From: Dyadobacter sp. 676
Lineage (GTDB): Bacteria; Bacteroidota; Bacteroidia; Cytophagales; Spirosomataceae
Direction: 5' to 3'
Assembly: GCF_040448675.1 (NCBI RefSeq)
Contig: NZ_CP159289.1
Location: 4,695,001 to 4,759,000, forward strand
DNA length: 64,000 bases
Shown here: positions 26,511 through 35,078 of the stretch, one piece after another
Layout: the number at the start of each line of letters is the position of its first letter
How positions within the stretch are numbered: the first letter of the stretch is position 1
Notes under the pieces: generated by a model
Database searches by the model: none
What the model saw: the letters and a program-made list of their open reading frames with translations, nothing else
What the model was told of the DNA's origin: nothing
Position numbers and translations under genes: made by a program

Positions 26511-27176
26511 ATGATTTACGAACCATTGGCATCCCGTTATAGTTCTATTTTCACTATTGCCGCAACCAAAAAAAGTTTTCAAGTTTTGAGAAAAAAGATC
26601 AAACGTAACGCAAGATTGGTCCGTTACGTAGTTTACAAAGAGACATTAATCGATTTCAAAGACCATTTCTGGACTTTCCTGGGATCATTTCTCGGTATCG
26701 GGCTGATAGGCCTGCTCAACGACCAGAAATTCACCGATTCCGATTCGTTATTTCTCATCGGCTCCTTTGGCGCATCGTCGGTGTTGATTTACGGCATCGT
26801 GAACAGCCCGCTCGCGCAGCCGCGAAACCTCATAGGCGGCCATGTGGTATGCGCAATCGTGGGAGTGACGGTCCATAAGATCATTCCCGACCAGATTTGG
26901 CTGTCGTCCGCATTTGCTGTTTCGGTCTCCATCGTATTGATGCAGGTGACCAAAACGTTACATCCACCGGGCGGCGCGACGGCGTTGATCGCAAATATTG
27001 GATCAGAGAAGATCAAAGCGCTGGGTTATATGTATGTGCTGAGCCCCGTTTTGAGCGGGGTCCTGATCCTGCTTTTCGTAGCTGTGATGGTGAACCGTTT
27101 TGCCGCTCACCGCAGGTACCCGGCCAACAAAAACTGGTACAGGGTCTGGGAGAGGCGTTATTTTACAAGGGTTTAA
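26511..27176 (+). CDS. HPP-family integral membrane protein
   Basis: About 221 residues from ATG 26511. Four hydrophobic segments carry the family signatures: FLIGSFGASSVLIYGIVNSPLAQPRNLIGGHVVCAIVGV and the name-giving TLHPPGGATALIANIGS. Plant and cyanobacterial members transport nitrite in chloroplasts, but bacterial members are mostly uncharacterised. A basic N-terminal extension (TKKSFQVLRKKIKRNARLVRYVV) precedes the first helix. An open frame continues upstream to 26454 but contains the -7 box, so 26511 was chosen. Confidence 0.88.
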   Translation: MIYEPLASRYSSIFTIAATKKSFQVLRKKIKRNARLVRYVVYKETLIDFKDHFWTFLGSFLGIGLIGLLNDQKFTDSDSLFLIGSFGASSVLIYGIVNSPLAQPRNLIGGHVVCAIVGVTVHKIIPDQIWLSSAFAVSVSIVLMQVTKTLHPPGGATALIANIGSEKIKALGYMYVLSPVLSGVLILLFVAVMVNRFAAHRRYPANKNWYRVWERRYFTRV

Positions 27177-27182
27177 AAACAA

Positions 27183-27208
27183 AATAGCTGCTCTTTCGGG
27201 CAGCTATT
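27183..27208 (-). terminator. terminator after the ferritin gene
   Basis: AATAGCTGC and GCAGCTATT form a perfect 9-bp stem around an 8-nt loop. On the minus strand it is followed by TTGTTTTTAAA. It is 22 nt past the ferritin stop and just after the HPP stop, so it may serve both genes. Confidence 0.75.
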
Positions 27209-27229
27209 CGGGCAGATAAGAAATTTGTA

Positions 27230-27754
27230 TTATTCGTCGGCGCCGATTTTGCCGATTGCTTTGTCGATCACATATAAACCGGTTCCTTCCTCACCGATTA
27301 CATCGAACAGTTCGATCGCGCGGCGTGCGTTGTCTTCTTCTTCGATCTGCTCGCTCACGAACCATTGCAGGAAGTTTTCGGTCGCGTAATCCTCTTCTCT
27401 GCGTGCCGCCGTAATGATGCGGTTGATCGATTGCGTCACCGCGATTTCGCTTTGAAGCGCAGTTTCAAACACGCTTTTGAAGGTCGGATATTCCTGCTTA
27501 ACGCCGGAAATTTCGGGAGAAATCGCCGTACCTCCTACTGTCATCAGGTAGTTGAAGATTTTCAGCATGTGGCCGCGCTCCTCGTCAGACTGTTTGAGGA
27601 AATACTTGGCGCTGTGCTTGAAACCGTTGCGGTCGCACCACGATGCCATGGCAAGGTATTTCGCGGAAGCTTCTGCTTCCATCTTCACCTGGTTGTTCAA
27701 AAGTATCTCTATTTCCTCTTTGAGGGAAGTACGTGCTCTAAGTAAGTCTTTCAT
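27230..27754 (-). CDS. ftnA: ferritin, iron-storage protein
   Basis: 174 residues. Four-helix ferritin with ferroxidase ligands in the normal places: an early Glu in NNQVKMEAEASAKYLAMASW, the E..H pair in QSDEERGHMLKIFNYL, and a Glu/Gln in SEIAVTQSINRII with FVSEQIEEEDNARRAIELF. Ferritins of this type build 24-subunit shells that oxidise Fe2+ and store it as a mineral. The gene is alone between two intergenic regions. The acidic last residues (AIGKIGADE) are ordinary. Confidence 0.93.
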   Translation of the reverse strand: MKDLLRARTSLKEEIEILLNNQVKMEAEASAKYLAMASWCDRNGFKHSAKYFLKQSDEERGHMLKIFNYLMTVGGTAISPEISGVKQEYPTFKSVFETALQSEIAVTQSINRIITAARREEDYATENFLQWFVSEQIEEEDNARRAIELFDVIGEEGTGLYVIDKAIGKIGADE

Positions 27755-27865
27755 GATATCGCTTGTTTATTCGTGCCTTAACAAGTGCAAATATCATGCG
27801 AAAGTTCATCTTTCCAAATCGTTTTAGAAATTTGGAAACGGTCTAATATAGTCTGAATGAGTTAT

Positions 27866-28276
27866 TTAGACTAATTCTTGCTCTGAAAACAGGACTTGGT
27901 GAAGCATGGAGTTGAGCTCAATCGCGAAGTGCGTTCCGTTCACCAGCTCGCGCAGCTGGATTACTTCGCAGAGGGTCATCTTGTGTTCCATATTAAGCCG
28001 GGGAACCTCAACAAACTCATAGTCAGATTCGTCGGATAGATCGAAAATTTTGCTGTGGATGTCGATGCTGTTGATAAACCGGCGGAAATTCAGAAAGTCC
28101 AGAATTTTGAAAGAGGCTTTGATCTCGCCAAAGTGAAGAATAATTCTGGAAGTTAAATCACACTGTACGCTATAACCTTTCGCGGTACTGAACAATTCAT
28201 TCTGGGTATTCACTGACAGCAAGAAATTTGAATCGTGGAAATTGTTGCACAAAGATAAATTCAAACTTTTTGCCAA
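27866..28276 (-). CDS. unrecognised small protein
   Basis: 136 residues, start uncertain: the frame opens at TTG 28276 (MAKSLNLSLCNNFHDSNFLL) and has no early ATG. The centre, GYSVQCDLTSRIILHFGEIKASFKILDFLNFRRFINSID, is predicted to alternate strands and one helix, and LREL..GTHFAIELNSMLHQVLF ends it. No signal peptide or membrane segment. It faintly recalls small Bacteroidota domains with a (C)..C..IhLxFGxxxxxF pattern, but I cannot name the family. Codon use is like the neighbours. It lies downstream of the glnS palindrome. Confidence 0.6.
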   Translation of the reverse strand: MAKSLNLSLCNNFHDSNFLLSVNTQNELFSTAKGYSVQCDLTSRIILHFGEIKASFKILDFLNFRRFINSIDIHSKIFDLSDESDYEFVEVPRLNMEHKMTLCEVIQLRELVNGTHFAIELNSMLHQVLFSEQELV

Positions 28277-28341
28277 GCAAGTTTATTTGTAAGCAATCTA
28301 ATTAAATGATATAATAAAGAATAGATACAAAAGAGCCCTGC

Positions 28342-28381
28342 AACTTCCTTGCCGTCGACTTAAGTCGACGGCAAGGAAGTT
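28342..28381 (-). terminator. 40-bp perfect palindrome just after glnS
   Basis: The two 20-nt arms (28342-28361 and 28362-28381) are exact reverse complements with no spacer: AACTTCCTTGCCG... and its complement meet at CTTAAG. It starts 3 nt after the glnS stop. The transcript can form a hairpin of about 18 pairs; on the minus strand TCTTTTGT follows eight bases later. Probably the glnS terminator, though much longer than the other terminators here. Confidence 0.7.
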
Positions 28382-28384
28382 TGA

Positions 28385-30055
28385 TCAATTAGCTGCTTTT
28401 GCCCAATTGTCCCGCAATGTCGTGGTTCGGTTGAAAATTAGCTTTCTGGAGGTACTATCGGGGTCTTTGGCGAAATAGCCTTTGCGGAGAAACTGGAATG
28501 ATTCGCCTTCCTGCGCCTCTAACAATGCGGGCTCGGCATAACCGGTTATAATATGCAGGGAATCGGGATTAAGATAGTCTTTGAAATCACCGTCCCCGGA
28601 CGACGGGTCTTCTACCGAGAACAAACGGTCATACAGCCGTACCTCGATTTCGACTGCATGGGCGGCCGAAACCCAGTGTAACGTCCCTTTTACATTAATG
28701 CCGGTCGTGTCCTGTCCGCTCTTGCTGTTTTCGATGTACGTACAGCGCACTGCTGTAATTTCTCCATTTTCATCCTTCACAAAATCATCGCATTGGATAA
28801 TATAGGCACCTTTCAAGCGGACCATTTTGCCCGGAGCGAGTCGGAAGTATTTCTTCGAGGGTATTTCCATGAAGTCTTCCTTTTCGATAAAGATCTCACG
28901 GGAAAAAGGGATTTCGCGGTTGCCGGTCGAAATATCTTCCGGGTTATTTTCAGAATGACACATCTCGGTAACGCCTTCTGGGAAATTGGTGATAACCACT
29001 TTCAATGGATCTAGCACCACCATCCGGCGCAATGCTTTTTTGTTCAGGTCTTCACGGACACAAAACTCCAAGAGTCCGACGTCAACCATATTCTCCCGTT
29101 TGGCAACGCCGATCCGGTCGCAGAAATCGCGGATGCTGAATGCGGTGTAGCCTCTCCGGCGCATGCCGCTGATTGTTGGCATCCGCGGATCGTCCCAGCC
29201 GCTTACGTGGCCTTCCTGCACCAGTTGGAGCAGTTTGCGCTTACTCGTGACGGTATAGTTCAGGTTACGGCGTGCAAATTCGTATTGGTGCGAAGGGTAA
29301 ATGCCCAATTTCTCGATCAGCCAGTCGTACAACTCGCGGTGCGGAGCGAATTCCAGCGTGCAAATCGAATGTGTTACCGTTTCGATGGCGTCGCTTTGTC
29401 CGTGCGCGAAGTCGTACATCGGGTAAATACACCATTTGTTTCCGGTGCGGTGATGATGCGCGTGCTTGATCCGGTAAAGGATCGGGTCACGCATGAGCAT
29501 ATTCATGTGCGCCATGTCGATTTTTGCGCGCAAAGTACGGCTGCCGTCGGGGAAGGCGCCGTTTTTCATTTGTTCGAAAAGTGCAAGATTTTCCTCTACG
29601 CCGCGGTTACGGTAGGGACTGTCTTTTCCCGGTTCGGTCGGTGTACCTTTCAAGGCAGCTATTTCTTCGGAAGTAGAGTCGTCCACATAAGCAAGCCCGT
29701 CCTTAATCAGCTTGATCGCGTAGCCGTAAAGAGTGTCGAAATAGTCGGATGCATAGCGCTCGTTCTCCCATTCGAAACCCAGCCAGCGAATGTCGTTCTT
29801 TATATTTTCAACGTATTCGGTGTCTTCCGTCACCGGATTGGTGTCGTCAAATCGCAGATTGGTATAACCCGGAAATTTCTTGGTCAGCCCGAAATTCAAG
29901 CAAATGCTGGTAGCATGCCCAATGTGCAGATAGCCATTCGGTTCGGGGGGAAAGCGTGTAATAATCTGAGTATATTTTCCTGATTGCAGGTCAGCGTCAA
30001 TAATCTCCTCGATAAAGTTCAGGCTTTTCTCTTCTTTTTTCTCTTCCGTAATCAT
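28385..30055 (-). CDS. glnS: glutaminyl-tRNA synthetase
   Basis: Class I synthetase charging tRNA-Gln with glutamine. From ATG 30055 ([19 protein letters not shown]) the length is 556 residues, equal to E. coli GlnRS; an open extension of 94 codons upstream crosses the divergent promoter and was rejected. HIGH motif at 44-47 ([12 protein letters not shown]). The KMSKS region reads [12 protein letters not shown], with Thr where GlnRS usually has Met. [20 protein letters not shown] and the beta-barrel anticodon region to the C-terminus are intact. Presence of GlnRS implies that this organism does not depend on the GatCAB route for Gln. Confidence 0.96.
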   Translation of the reverse strand: MITEEKKEEKSLNFIEEIIDADLQSGKYTQIITRFPPEPNGYLHIGHATSICLNFGLTKKFPGYTNLRFDDTNPVTEDTEYVENIKNDIRWLGFEWENERYASDYFDTLYGYAIKLIKDGLAYVDDSTSEEIAALKGTPTEPGKDSPYRNRGVEENLALFEQMKNGAFPDGSRTLRAKIDMAHMNMLMRDPILYRIKHAHHHRTGNKWCIYPMYDFAHGQSDAIETVTHSICTLEFAPHRELYDWLIEKLGIYPSHQYEFARRNLNYTVTSKRKLLQLVQEGHVSGWDDPRMPTISGMRRRGYTAFSIRDFCDRIGVAKRENMVDVGLLEFCVREDLNKKALRRMVVLDPLKVVITNFPEGVTEMCHSENNPEDISTGNREIPFSREIFIEKEDFMEIPSKKYFRLAPGKMVRLKGAYIIQCDDFVKDENGEITAVRCTYIENSKSGQDTTGINVKGTLHWVSAAHAVEIEVRLYDRLFSVEDPSSGDGDFKDYLNPDSLHIITGYAEPALLEAQEGESFQFLRKGYFAKDPDSTSRKLIFNRTTTLRDNWAKAAN

Positions 30056-30079
30056 ACTAAAATGAAATTTTCCAATTTT

Positions 30080-30111
30080 CAAAGTTAACCTTCTTCCCGC
30101 AAATTCCGCAA
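30080..30111 (-). promoter_or_regulatory. glnS promoter: TAACTTTG with upstream TTG
   Basis: Perfect -7 box TAACTTTG (30080-30087) 24 nt before the glnS start, and TTG (30109-30111) with 21-nt spacing on the minus strand. Confidence 0.55.
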
Positions 30112-30139
30112 TCGGCCCTGCTAAATCGCACGTTTGGCT

Positions 30140-30147
30140 TAATTTTG
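30140..30147 (+). promoter_or_regulatory. -7 box TAATTTTG directly before truA
   Basis: Perfect TAnnTTTG ending four bases before the truA ATG (30152). A transcript starting the usual few bases downstream would be leaderless or nearly so. Confidence 0.5.
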
Positions 30148-30151
30148 CGGC

Positions 30152-30898
30152 ATGCGCTATTTTATCGAATTCAGTTACCGCGGTACCGCCTACAACGGCT
30201 GGCAAAAGCAAAACAATGCATTGGGCGTGCAGCAGGTGCTGGAAGAAGCATTGTTCAAGGTCCTGCGCTTGCCCATCGAGCTGACAGGCAGCAGCCGCAC
30301 CGACGCGGGTGTTCATGCAGAACAACAATTCGCTCATTTTGATTTACCCGAAGCGACAGCAAACCCCGATTTGCTCGTTTATAAACTCAATGCGCTCACG
30401 CCCCGTGACATTGCCGTACACCGGCTGATACCGGTAGCCCGTGATATCCACTCGCGGTTCGCCGCTACGTACCGGAAGTATGAATACCGTATTACCTATC
30501 GGAAAAATCCATTTCTCGCCGATCTGGCGACGCAAATGCGTCGAAACCTGGATGTGGCGCGGATGAACGAAGCGGCCGCATTGCTGCTGGTCTATAACGA
30601 TTTCGAAAGTTTCAGCAAGATCCACACGAGCGTGAACAATTTCCGTTGCACCGTTACCGAGGCATGCTGGGTCGAATCGGGTGATATGCTGGTGTTTCAT
30701 GTCAAGGCGAACCGCTTCTTGCGGGGAATGGTGCGCGCATTGGTAGGGACAATGCTGGAAGTGGGGCGCCACAAAATATCCGTCGGCGATTTTGAGCAGA
30801 TAATCCTGTCCCGCAACAGAAAAAATGCCGGAGCGCAGGCCCCGGCAGAAGGTTTGTTCCTGGTAGAAGTCGGTTATCCCGACTCGTTGTTCCGTTAA
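30152..30898 (+). CDS. truA: tRNA pseudouridine(38-40) synthase TruA
   Basis: Isomerises uridines 38-40 in the tRNA anticodon stem. 248 residues, normal length. The start [20 protein letters not shown] and the catalytic motif [11 protein letters not shown] with Asp51 are diagnostic; [12 protein letters not shown] and [19 protein letters not shown] are the conserved later blocks. Divergent from glnS, so two translation genes share a 96-bp promoter region. Its stop overlaps the end of the convergent dehydrogenase by four bases. Confidence 0.97.
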   Translation: MRYFIEFSYRGTAYNGWQKQNNALGVQQVLEEALFKVLRLPIELTGSSRTDAGVHAEQQFAHFDLPEATANPDLLVYKLNALTPRDIAVHRLIPVARDIHSRFAATYRKYEYRITYRKNPFLADLATQMRRNLDVARMNEAAALLLVYNDFESFSKIHTSVNNFRCTVTEACWVESGDMLVFHVKANRFLRGMVRALVGTMLEVGRHKISVGDFEQIILSRNRKNAGAQAPAEGLFLVEVGYPDSLFR

Positions 30899-32487
30899 AT
30901 GCGCCCCTTCGTCAGCACGTTATCGACCAGCCTGAAAATGTTCAGCGGATTACCGTTTTTCAATTCGTCGGGAAGCAGTGAATCCGGCCAGTTCTGGTAG
31001 GACTGCGGCCGGACGAAACGCAAAATGGAATGCCGCCCTACCGATGTGAACTTCGAATCCGCAGTAGCGGGGAATGGCCCGCCGTGGTGAATGGAAGGAC
31101 AAACTTCCACACCGGTCGGGACGCCATTCATGATAAAGCGGCCGGATATTTTTGCAAGTTGCCGCACAATTTCGGGATATTCGGCCACCTCCGCCTCTTC
31201 GGCGATCAATGTGGCCGTAAGTTGTCCTTTCAAATGCGAGATGGCCTCGTACAGTTCGCCCGTGTCCTCGCAAACAACAAGCAGAGAAAACGGACCGAAA
31301 ACCTCCTCGTGCAGTTTGGGATTTTCAATAAAATCTTTCCCCGAAACCAGTGCGATGGATGCCTCGGCCTGGTTTTCGCCTTCGGGACGAATATCCGAGA
31401 TGGCAAGTGCAGTTACATTCGTTTGTTCCAGGGCCTCCGCACGCAGTTTATTGTAGTTTTTACAAATACCCGCCGTCAGCATCGTGGCGGCAGGCGTGTT
31501 CAGGATTTCCGATTTGTAGGAATTCTGAAATGTTTCGAGCCCCTCCGATTTCGTGATAAATACCAAACCCGGATTCGTGCAGAACTGCCCGGCGCCCAGA
31601 CTCACCGAGCCTGCCAGTGTTTTGCCGAGCTGCTCCGCATTGTTTTTTAAATATCGGGGCAAAACCACGATCGGGTTCACGCTGCCCATTTCCGCGTAAA
31701 CCGGAATAGGTTCTTCGCGTTCCCGGGCCAGCCTGTAAAGTGCCATCCCGCCTTTGTAGGAGCCGGTAAAGCCGACAGCTTTTGTCGCCGGATGCTTCAC
31801 CAATGCGGTCCCTACTTCAAAGCCATCGTCATAAAGCATCGAGAAAGTGCCCTCCGGCATGCCCGTGCGCTTGGCCGCACGCACGATCGCTTGTGCGGTA
31901 AGGTCGCTCACGCCCGGGTGTGCCGGATGCGCTTTCACAACCACCGGATTACCGGCCGCCAACGCGGGGCCGGAGTCCACGCCAGCCACCGAATAGGCGA
32001 ACGGGAAATTGCTGGAACCGAAAATGACAACCGGACCAATGGGAACGAGCATTTTACGGATGTCCGGCTTGGGAACCGGGGGTCGTTCGGGTTGGGCGGT
32101 GTCGATGGCGGCCTCTACCCAGGAGCCCTCCCGCAGGAGTTCCGCGAACTGCGTAAGCTGATTGATTGTCCGGGCGCGTTCTCCCTGCAACCGGGCGATG
32201 GGAAGTCCTGTCTCCTGGTTAGCCCGTTCGAGGAGTTGATCGCCCAATGCCATTATTTCCTCGGTAATGGCAATCAGGAAATCCGCACGGTCGTAAGCGG
32301 GGACCCTCGAATAGCTGTCAAAAGCCTTTTCCGCCAGTTGCATTGTTTTGTTAACCTCTTCAACGGTGGCGCATTGGAAAGTTTCGGGGAGATAAGTATC
32401 GGTTACGGGCACATACGCTTTGAACTGGCGGCCGCCTTCTGCCGAAAGTGCGTAGCCGATAAAGTTCCTGCCTTGAATGTTGGTCAT
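30895..32487 (-). CDS. alpha-ketoglutaric semialdehyde (2,5-dioxovalerate) dehydrogenase
   Basis: 530-residue ALDH of the KGSADH type, the last step of oxidative pentose, glucarate or hydroxyproline breakdown to 2-oxoglutarate. The signatures are VPIGPVVIFGSSNFPFAYSVAGVDSGPALAAGNPVVVKAHPAHPG, the general base in YAEMGSVNPIVVLP and the nucleophile in GAGQFCTNPGLV, all of the YcbD/AraE-like branch. It lacks other pathway genes nearby, so which pentose or amino acid feeds it cannot be told. It follows the MoxR terminator and is convergent with truA. Confidence 0.85.
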   Translation of the reverse strand: MTNIQGRNFIGYALSAEGGRQFKAYVPVTDTYLPETFQCATVEEVNKTMQLAEKAFDSYSRVPAYDRADFLIAITEEIMALGDQLLERANQETGLPIARLQGERARTINQLTQFAELLREGSWVEAAIDTAQPERPPVPKPDIRKMLVPIGPVVIFGSSNFPFAYSVAGVDSGPALAAGNPVVVKAHPAHPGVSDLTAQAIVRAAKRTGMPEGTFSMLYDDGFEVGTALVKHPATKAVGFTGSYKGGMALYRLAREREEPIPVYAEMGSVNPIVVLPRYLKNNAEQLGKTLAGSVSLGAGQFCTNPGLVFITKSEGLETFQNSYKSEILNTPAATMLTAGICKNYNKLRAEALEQTNVTALAISDIRPEGENQAEASIALVSGKDFIENPKLHEEVFGPFSLLVVCEDTGELYEAISHLKGQLTATLIAEEAEVAEYPEIVRQLAKISGRFIMNGVPTGVEVCPSIHHGGPFPATADSKFTSVGRHSILRFVRPQSYQNWPDSLLPDELKNGNPLNIFRLVDNVLTKGRI

Positions 32488-32528
32488 GGTGATGCGGTTG
32501 GAATAATTGACTGTCTGAAAAAATAAAA

Positions 32529-32556
32529 GTTTGTGCCATCCGGGGACGACACAAAC
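32529..32556 (-). terminator. terminator after the moxR gene
   Basis: GTTTGTG/CACAAAC stem (7 bp) with a 14-nt loop. On the minus strand it is followed by TTTTATTTTTTC. 35 nt after the moxR stop. Confidence 0.75.
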
Positions 32557-32591
32557 CTCTTGATTAATTCTGGCTGATAGGAGACCCTGTC

Positions 32592-33554
32592 TTACAGCAG
32601 TCTTCCGATAATGTCGTCTACCGAAATGCCTTCCGCTTCCGCCTTGAAATTGCGGATAATACGGTGGCGCAATACGGGTAATGCAACTGCTTTCACATCC
32701 TCGATATCAGGGGAATATTTGCCCGAAAGCAGCGCATTGCATTTTGCGGCGAGGATCAGTGCCTGCGAGGCGCGCGGGCCGGCACCCCATTCGAGGTAAT
32801 CGTTGGTGTCTTTGATAGCCAGGCTGCCGTTCGGGCGTGTCTTGTGCACGAGTTTTACGGCATATTCAATCACATGATCGGTCACCGGAACTCTTCTGAC
32901 CAGGTGCTGGAAATCGGTAATTTCCTGGGCGCTGATAACCTTCTGTACCTGATATCGGCTGTCGGTAGTGGTATTCTTGACGATACTTACTTCCTCTGTG
33001 TACGAAGGATAATCGAGCTGGATCATGAACATAAACCGGTCGAGCTGGGCCTCGGGCAGGGGATAGGTACCTTCCTGTTCGATCGGGTTCTGGGTGGCGA
33101 GCACGAAAAACGGCCTGTCGAGCGAATGTTTCGCACCGGCGATAGTGACCGAATATTCCTGCATCGCTTCCAGCAATGCGGACTGCGTCTTGGGCGGAGT
33201 CCGGTTGATCTCGTCCGCGAGGATGATGTTGGCGAATATAGGGCCCTTGATGAATTTGAAATTACGGTTCTGGTCGAGTGTTTCCGAACCGAGAATGTCG
33301 GAAGGCATCAGGTCGGGTGTGAACTGGATCCGGTTAAAGTTCAGATCGAGCGAGGAAGCGATGGTCTGGATCAGAAGCGTTTTGGCGAGCCCCGGAACAC
33401 CTACCAGCAAGCAATGGCCCTGGCAGAAAATAGCGGTGAGCAATCTTTTAACAACTTCATCCTGTCCGATAATCACATTTCCGATTTCACTCCGGATTTT
33501 ATCATAAGCTACTTTCATAGCTTCGGCAGCTTCTACGTCCGATGAATACTTCAC
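32592..33554 (-). CDS. MoxR-family AAA+ ATPase
   Basis: 320 residues from GTG 33554. Walker A is GVPGLAKT (52-59), Walker B LADEIN (111-116), sensor 1 in LATQNPIEQEGTYPLPEAQLDRFMF, and the C-terminal lid has WGAGPRASQALILAAK. MoxR proteins work as chaperones for maturation of partner proteins, often with VWA-domain proteins. No VWA gene is present; instead it lies 56 nt below two periplasmic prolyl isomerases, suggesting a shared envelope-protein role (inference). Confidence 0.93.
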   Translation of the reverse strand: MKYSSDVEAAEAMKVAYDKIRSEIGNVIIGQDEVVKRLLTAIFCQGHCLLVGVPGLAKTLLIQTIASSLDLNFNRIQFTPDLMPSDILGSETLDQNRNFKFIKGPIFANIILADEINRTPPKTQSALLEAMQEYSVTIAGAKHSLDRPFFVLATQNPIEQEGTYPLPEAQLDRFMFMIQLDYPSYTEEVSIVKNTTTDSRYQVQKVISAQEITDFQHLVRRVPVTDHVIEYAVKLVHKTRPNGSLAIKDTNDYLEWGAGPRASQALILAAKCNALLSGKYSPDIEDVKAVALPVLRHRIIRNFKAEAEGISVDDIIGRLL

Positions 33555-33610
33555 GTTATGTTTGGTTAGATTTTCACTCGTTTAAAGCAATGATTACCGC
33601 CGTTTTACCG

Positions 33611-34984
33611 CTATAAATCATCCCCATTGGCGGCCAGACCAAGCACCTTGCAGTTTTTATACTCTGGTTCGATACTGATGTAGACATCGCCCTGCGCTTT
33701 TTTGAACCACTCTTCCAGCGCATTGTTCCGCTTGTTGCTCAGCACGATCTGCGCCAGTTTTTCATAATCGTCGTGCAGGTTTGCCGTATGCGGTTCGGAC
33801 TTGCTTTTATACCAAAGTATCCGCATCGCGCTGCTGCCGTCCTCCATGCGATACGATACGGGCATACTCAAATCGCCCACTTTCATGGTATCGATCGCGA
33901 AGTACAACGCGGGGTCCATCGATGCATCGAGGGTCAGCTTGGATAGTCCGGTACTTCTGTCCTGGATTAACCCTCCCGATTCGGCTGTTTCCTTGTCGTC
34001 GGAGTTGTCGAGCGCCGCTTTCGCGAATTTCAGCGAGTCGCTTTTGATAAGCGTGCGGAGGCTGTCGAGTGCACGGGTCGCGGCGGTCATATCGGTGCCT
34101 TTGTTGTAGTCGGGGCGGAGCAGGATGTGGCGTGCGTGGTATTCGGCGCCCCGCGTTTCAATCAGTTTAATGAGGTGAAAGCCGAACTGCGATTCGATTA
34201 CATTGGACATTTCGCCCGGTTTAAGCGCCAATGCTGCCCCTTCGAACTCCGGTACCATTTGTCCGCGTTTCGCGAAACCGAGATCGCCGCCCACTTTGGC
34301 TGAACCAAGGTCTTCGGAATAGATCTGCGCGAGCATGGCAAAGTCTTCCCCTTTCTCGGCGCGCTGCTTCAATTCCTGCAACTGTTGGCGGAGCTTTTCC
34401 TTTTGCTCCCTGGTGACGGTCCCTTTCTTGACAATATGGCCCACTTCCACTTCGGCGGGAATGTAGGGCAAGCTGTCCTTTGGAATAGAATTAAAAAACT
34501 TACGTACCTCGGCCGGCGTGATCTTCACATTGCCGGAGATCGTCCGCTGCATTTTTTCGACGATCTTTTGCTCTTTTACCTGTTGCCGAAGTTCGTTTTT
34601 GAGATTTTCAATGCTTTTGCCGTATGCTTCGACGATATTCTTTTCCGAACCGAAACGCTGAATCATGTAATTCATCTTCGCGTTCAGTTCGCCGTCGACC
34701 TCCTTGTCATCGACTGTCACAGAGTCAATCTCGGCCTTTGCCAGGAGCATTTTGTTGATGATCAGGGATTCGAGCAACTGACATTTTTCCGGAGCCGTCC
34801 TTCCTTCGGCCTTGTACTGATTGTACATGTCTTCCAGTTCCGAATTCAGGATGTAATGGTTATCGACCCTCGCGATAATCTTGTCCAGGCTCACTCCCTG
34901 CTGGCCTTGCCCGTAGCTTATCATGCTGATCAACAACATGAAAACGGCTGTCAAATGAGCGCCGATCCATTTATTTACTTTCAT
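33611..34984 (-). CDS. SurA-like periplasmic peptidyl-prolyl isomerase
   Basis: 457 residues with signal peptide ending ISYGQ. A SurA N-terminal domain (VSLDKIIARVDNHYILNSELEDMYNQY ... QLLESLIINKMLLAKAE) is followed by a parvulin domain (EVEVGHIVKKG ... GEDFAMLAQIYSEDLGSAKVGGDLGFAKRGQMVPEFEGAALALKPGEMSNVIESQFGFHLIKL) and a degenerate second one starting YHARHILLRPDY. It should chaperone unfolded outer membrane proteins, which are abundant here (SusC-type receptors). It lies 94 nt after the lipoprotein isomerase, likely one operon with it and moxR. Confidence 0.92.
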   Translation of the reverse strand: MKVNKWIGAHLTAVFMLLISMISYGQGQQGVSLDKIIARVDNHYILNSELEDMYNQYKAEGRTAPEKCQLLESLIINKMLLAKAEIDSVTVDDKEVDGELNAKMNYMIQRFGSEKNIVEAYGKSIENLKNELRQQVKEQKIVEKMQRTISGNVKITPAEVRKFFNSIPKDSLPYIPAEVEVGHIVKKGTVTREQKEKLRQQLQELKQRAEKGEDFAMLAQIYSEDLGSAKVGGDLGFAKRGQMVPEFEGAALALKPGEMSNVIESQFGFHLIKLIETRGAEYHARHILLRPDYNKGTDMTAATRALDSLRTLIKSDSLKFAKAALDNSDDKETAESGGLIQDRSTGLSKLTLDASMDPALYFAIDTMKVGDLSMPVSYRMEDGSSAMRILWYKSKSEPHTANLHDDYEKLAQIVLSNKRNNALEEWFKKAQGDVYISIEPEYKNCKVLGLAANGDDL

Positions 34985-35078
34985 ATTTTCTTGTATGCTG
35001 ATTTGGATTTAATGCGGGTTTTATTCAATTAAAATCTTAAAAATGAAACAGATTCGATTTATAAGTGCTAAAATACGG

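Noticed and set aside
27192..27230. A riboswitch-like element next to the ferritin gene
   Set aside because: It is a simple 9-bp terminator stem; no conserved riboswitch core is visible.
30056..30337. 94-codon N-terminal extension of GlnRS
   Set aside because: It overlaps truA and the divergent promoter, has no homology pattern, and the ATG at 30055 gives the canonical length.
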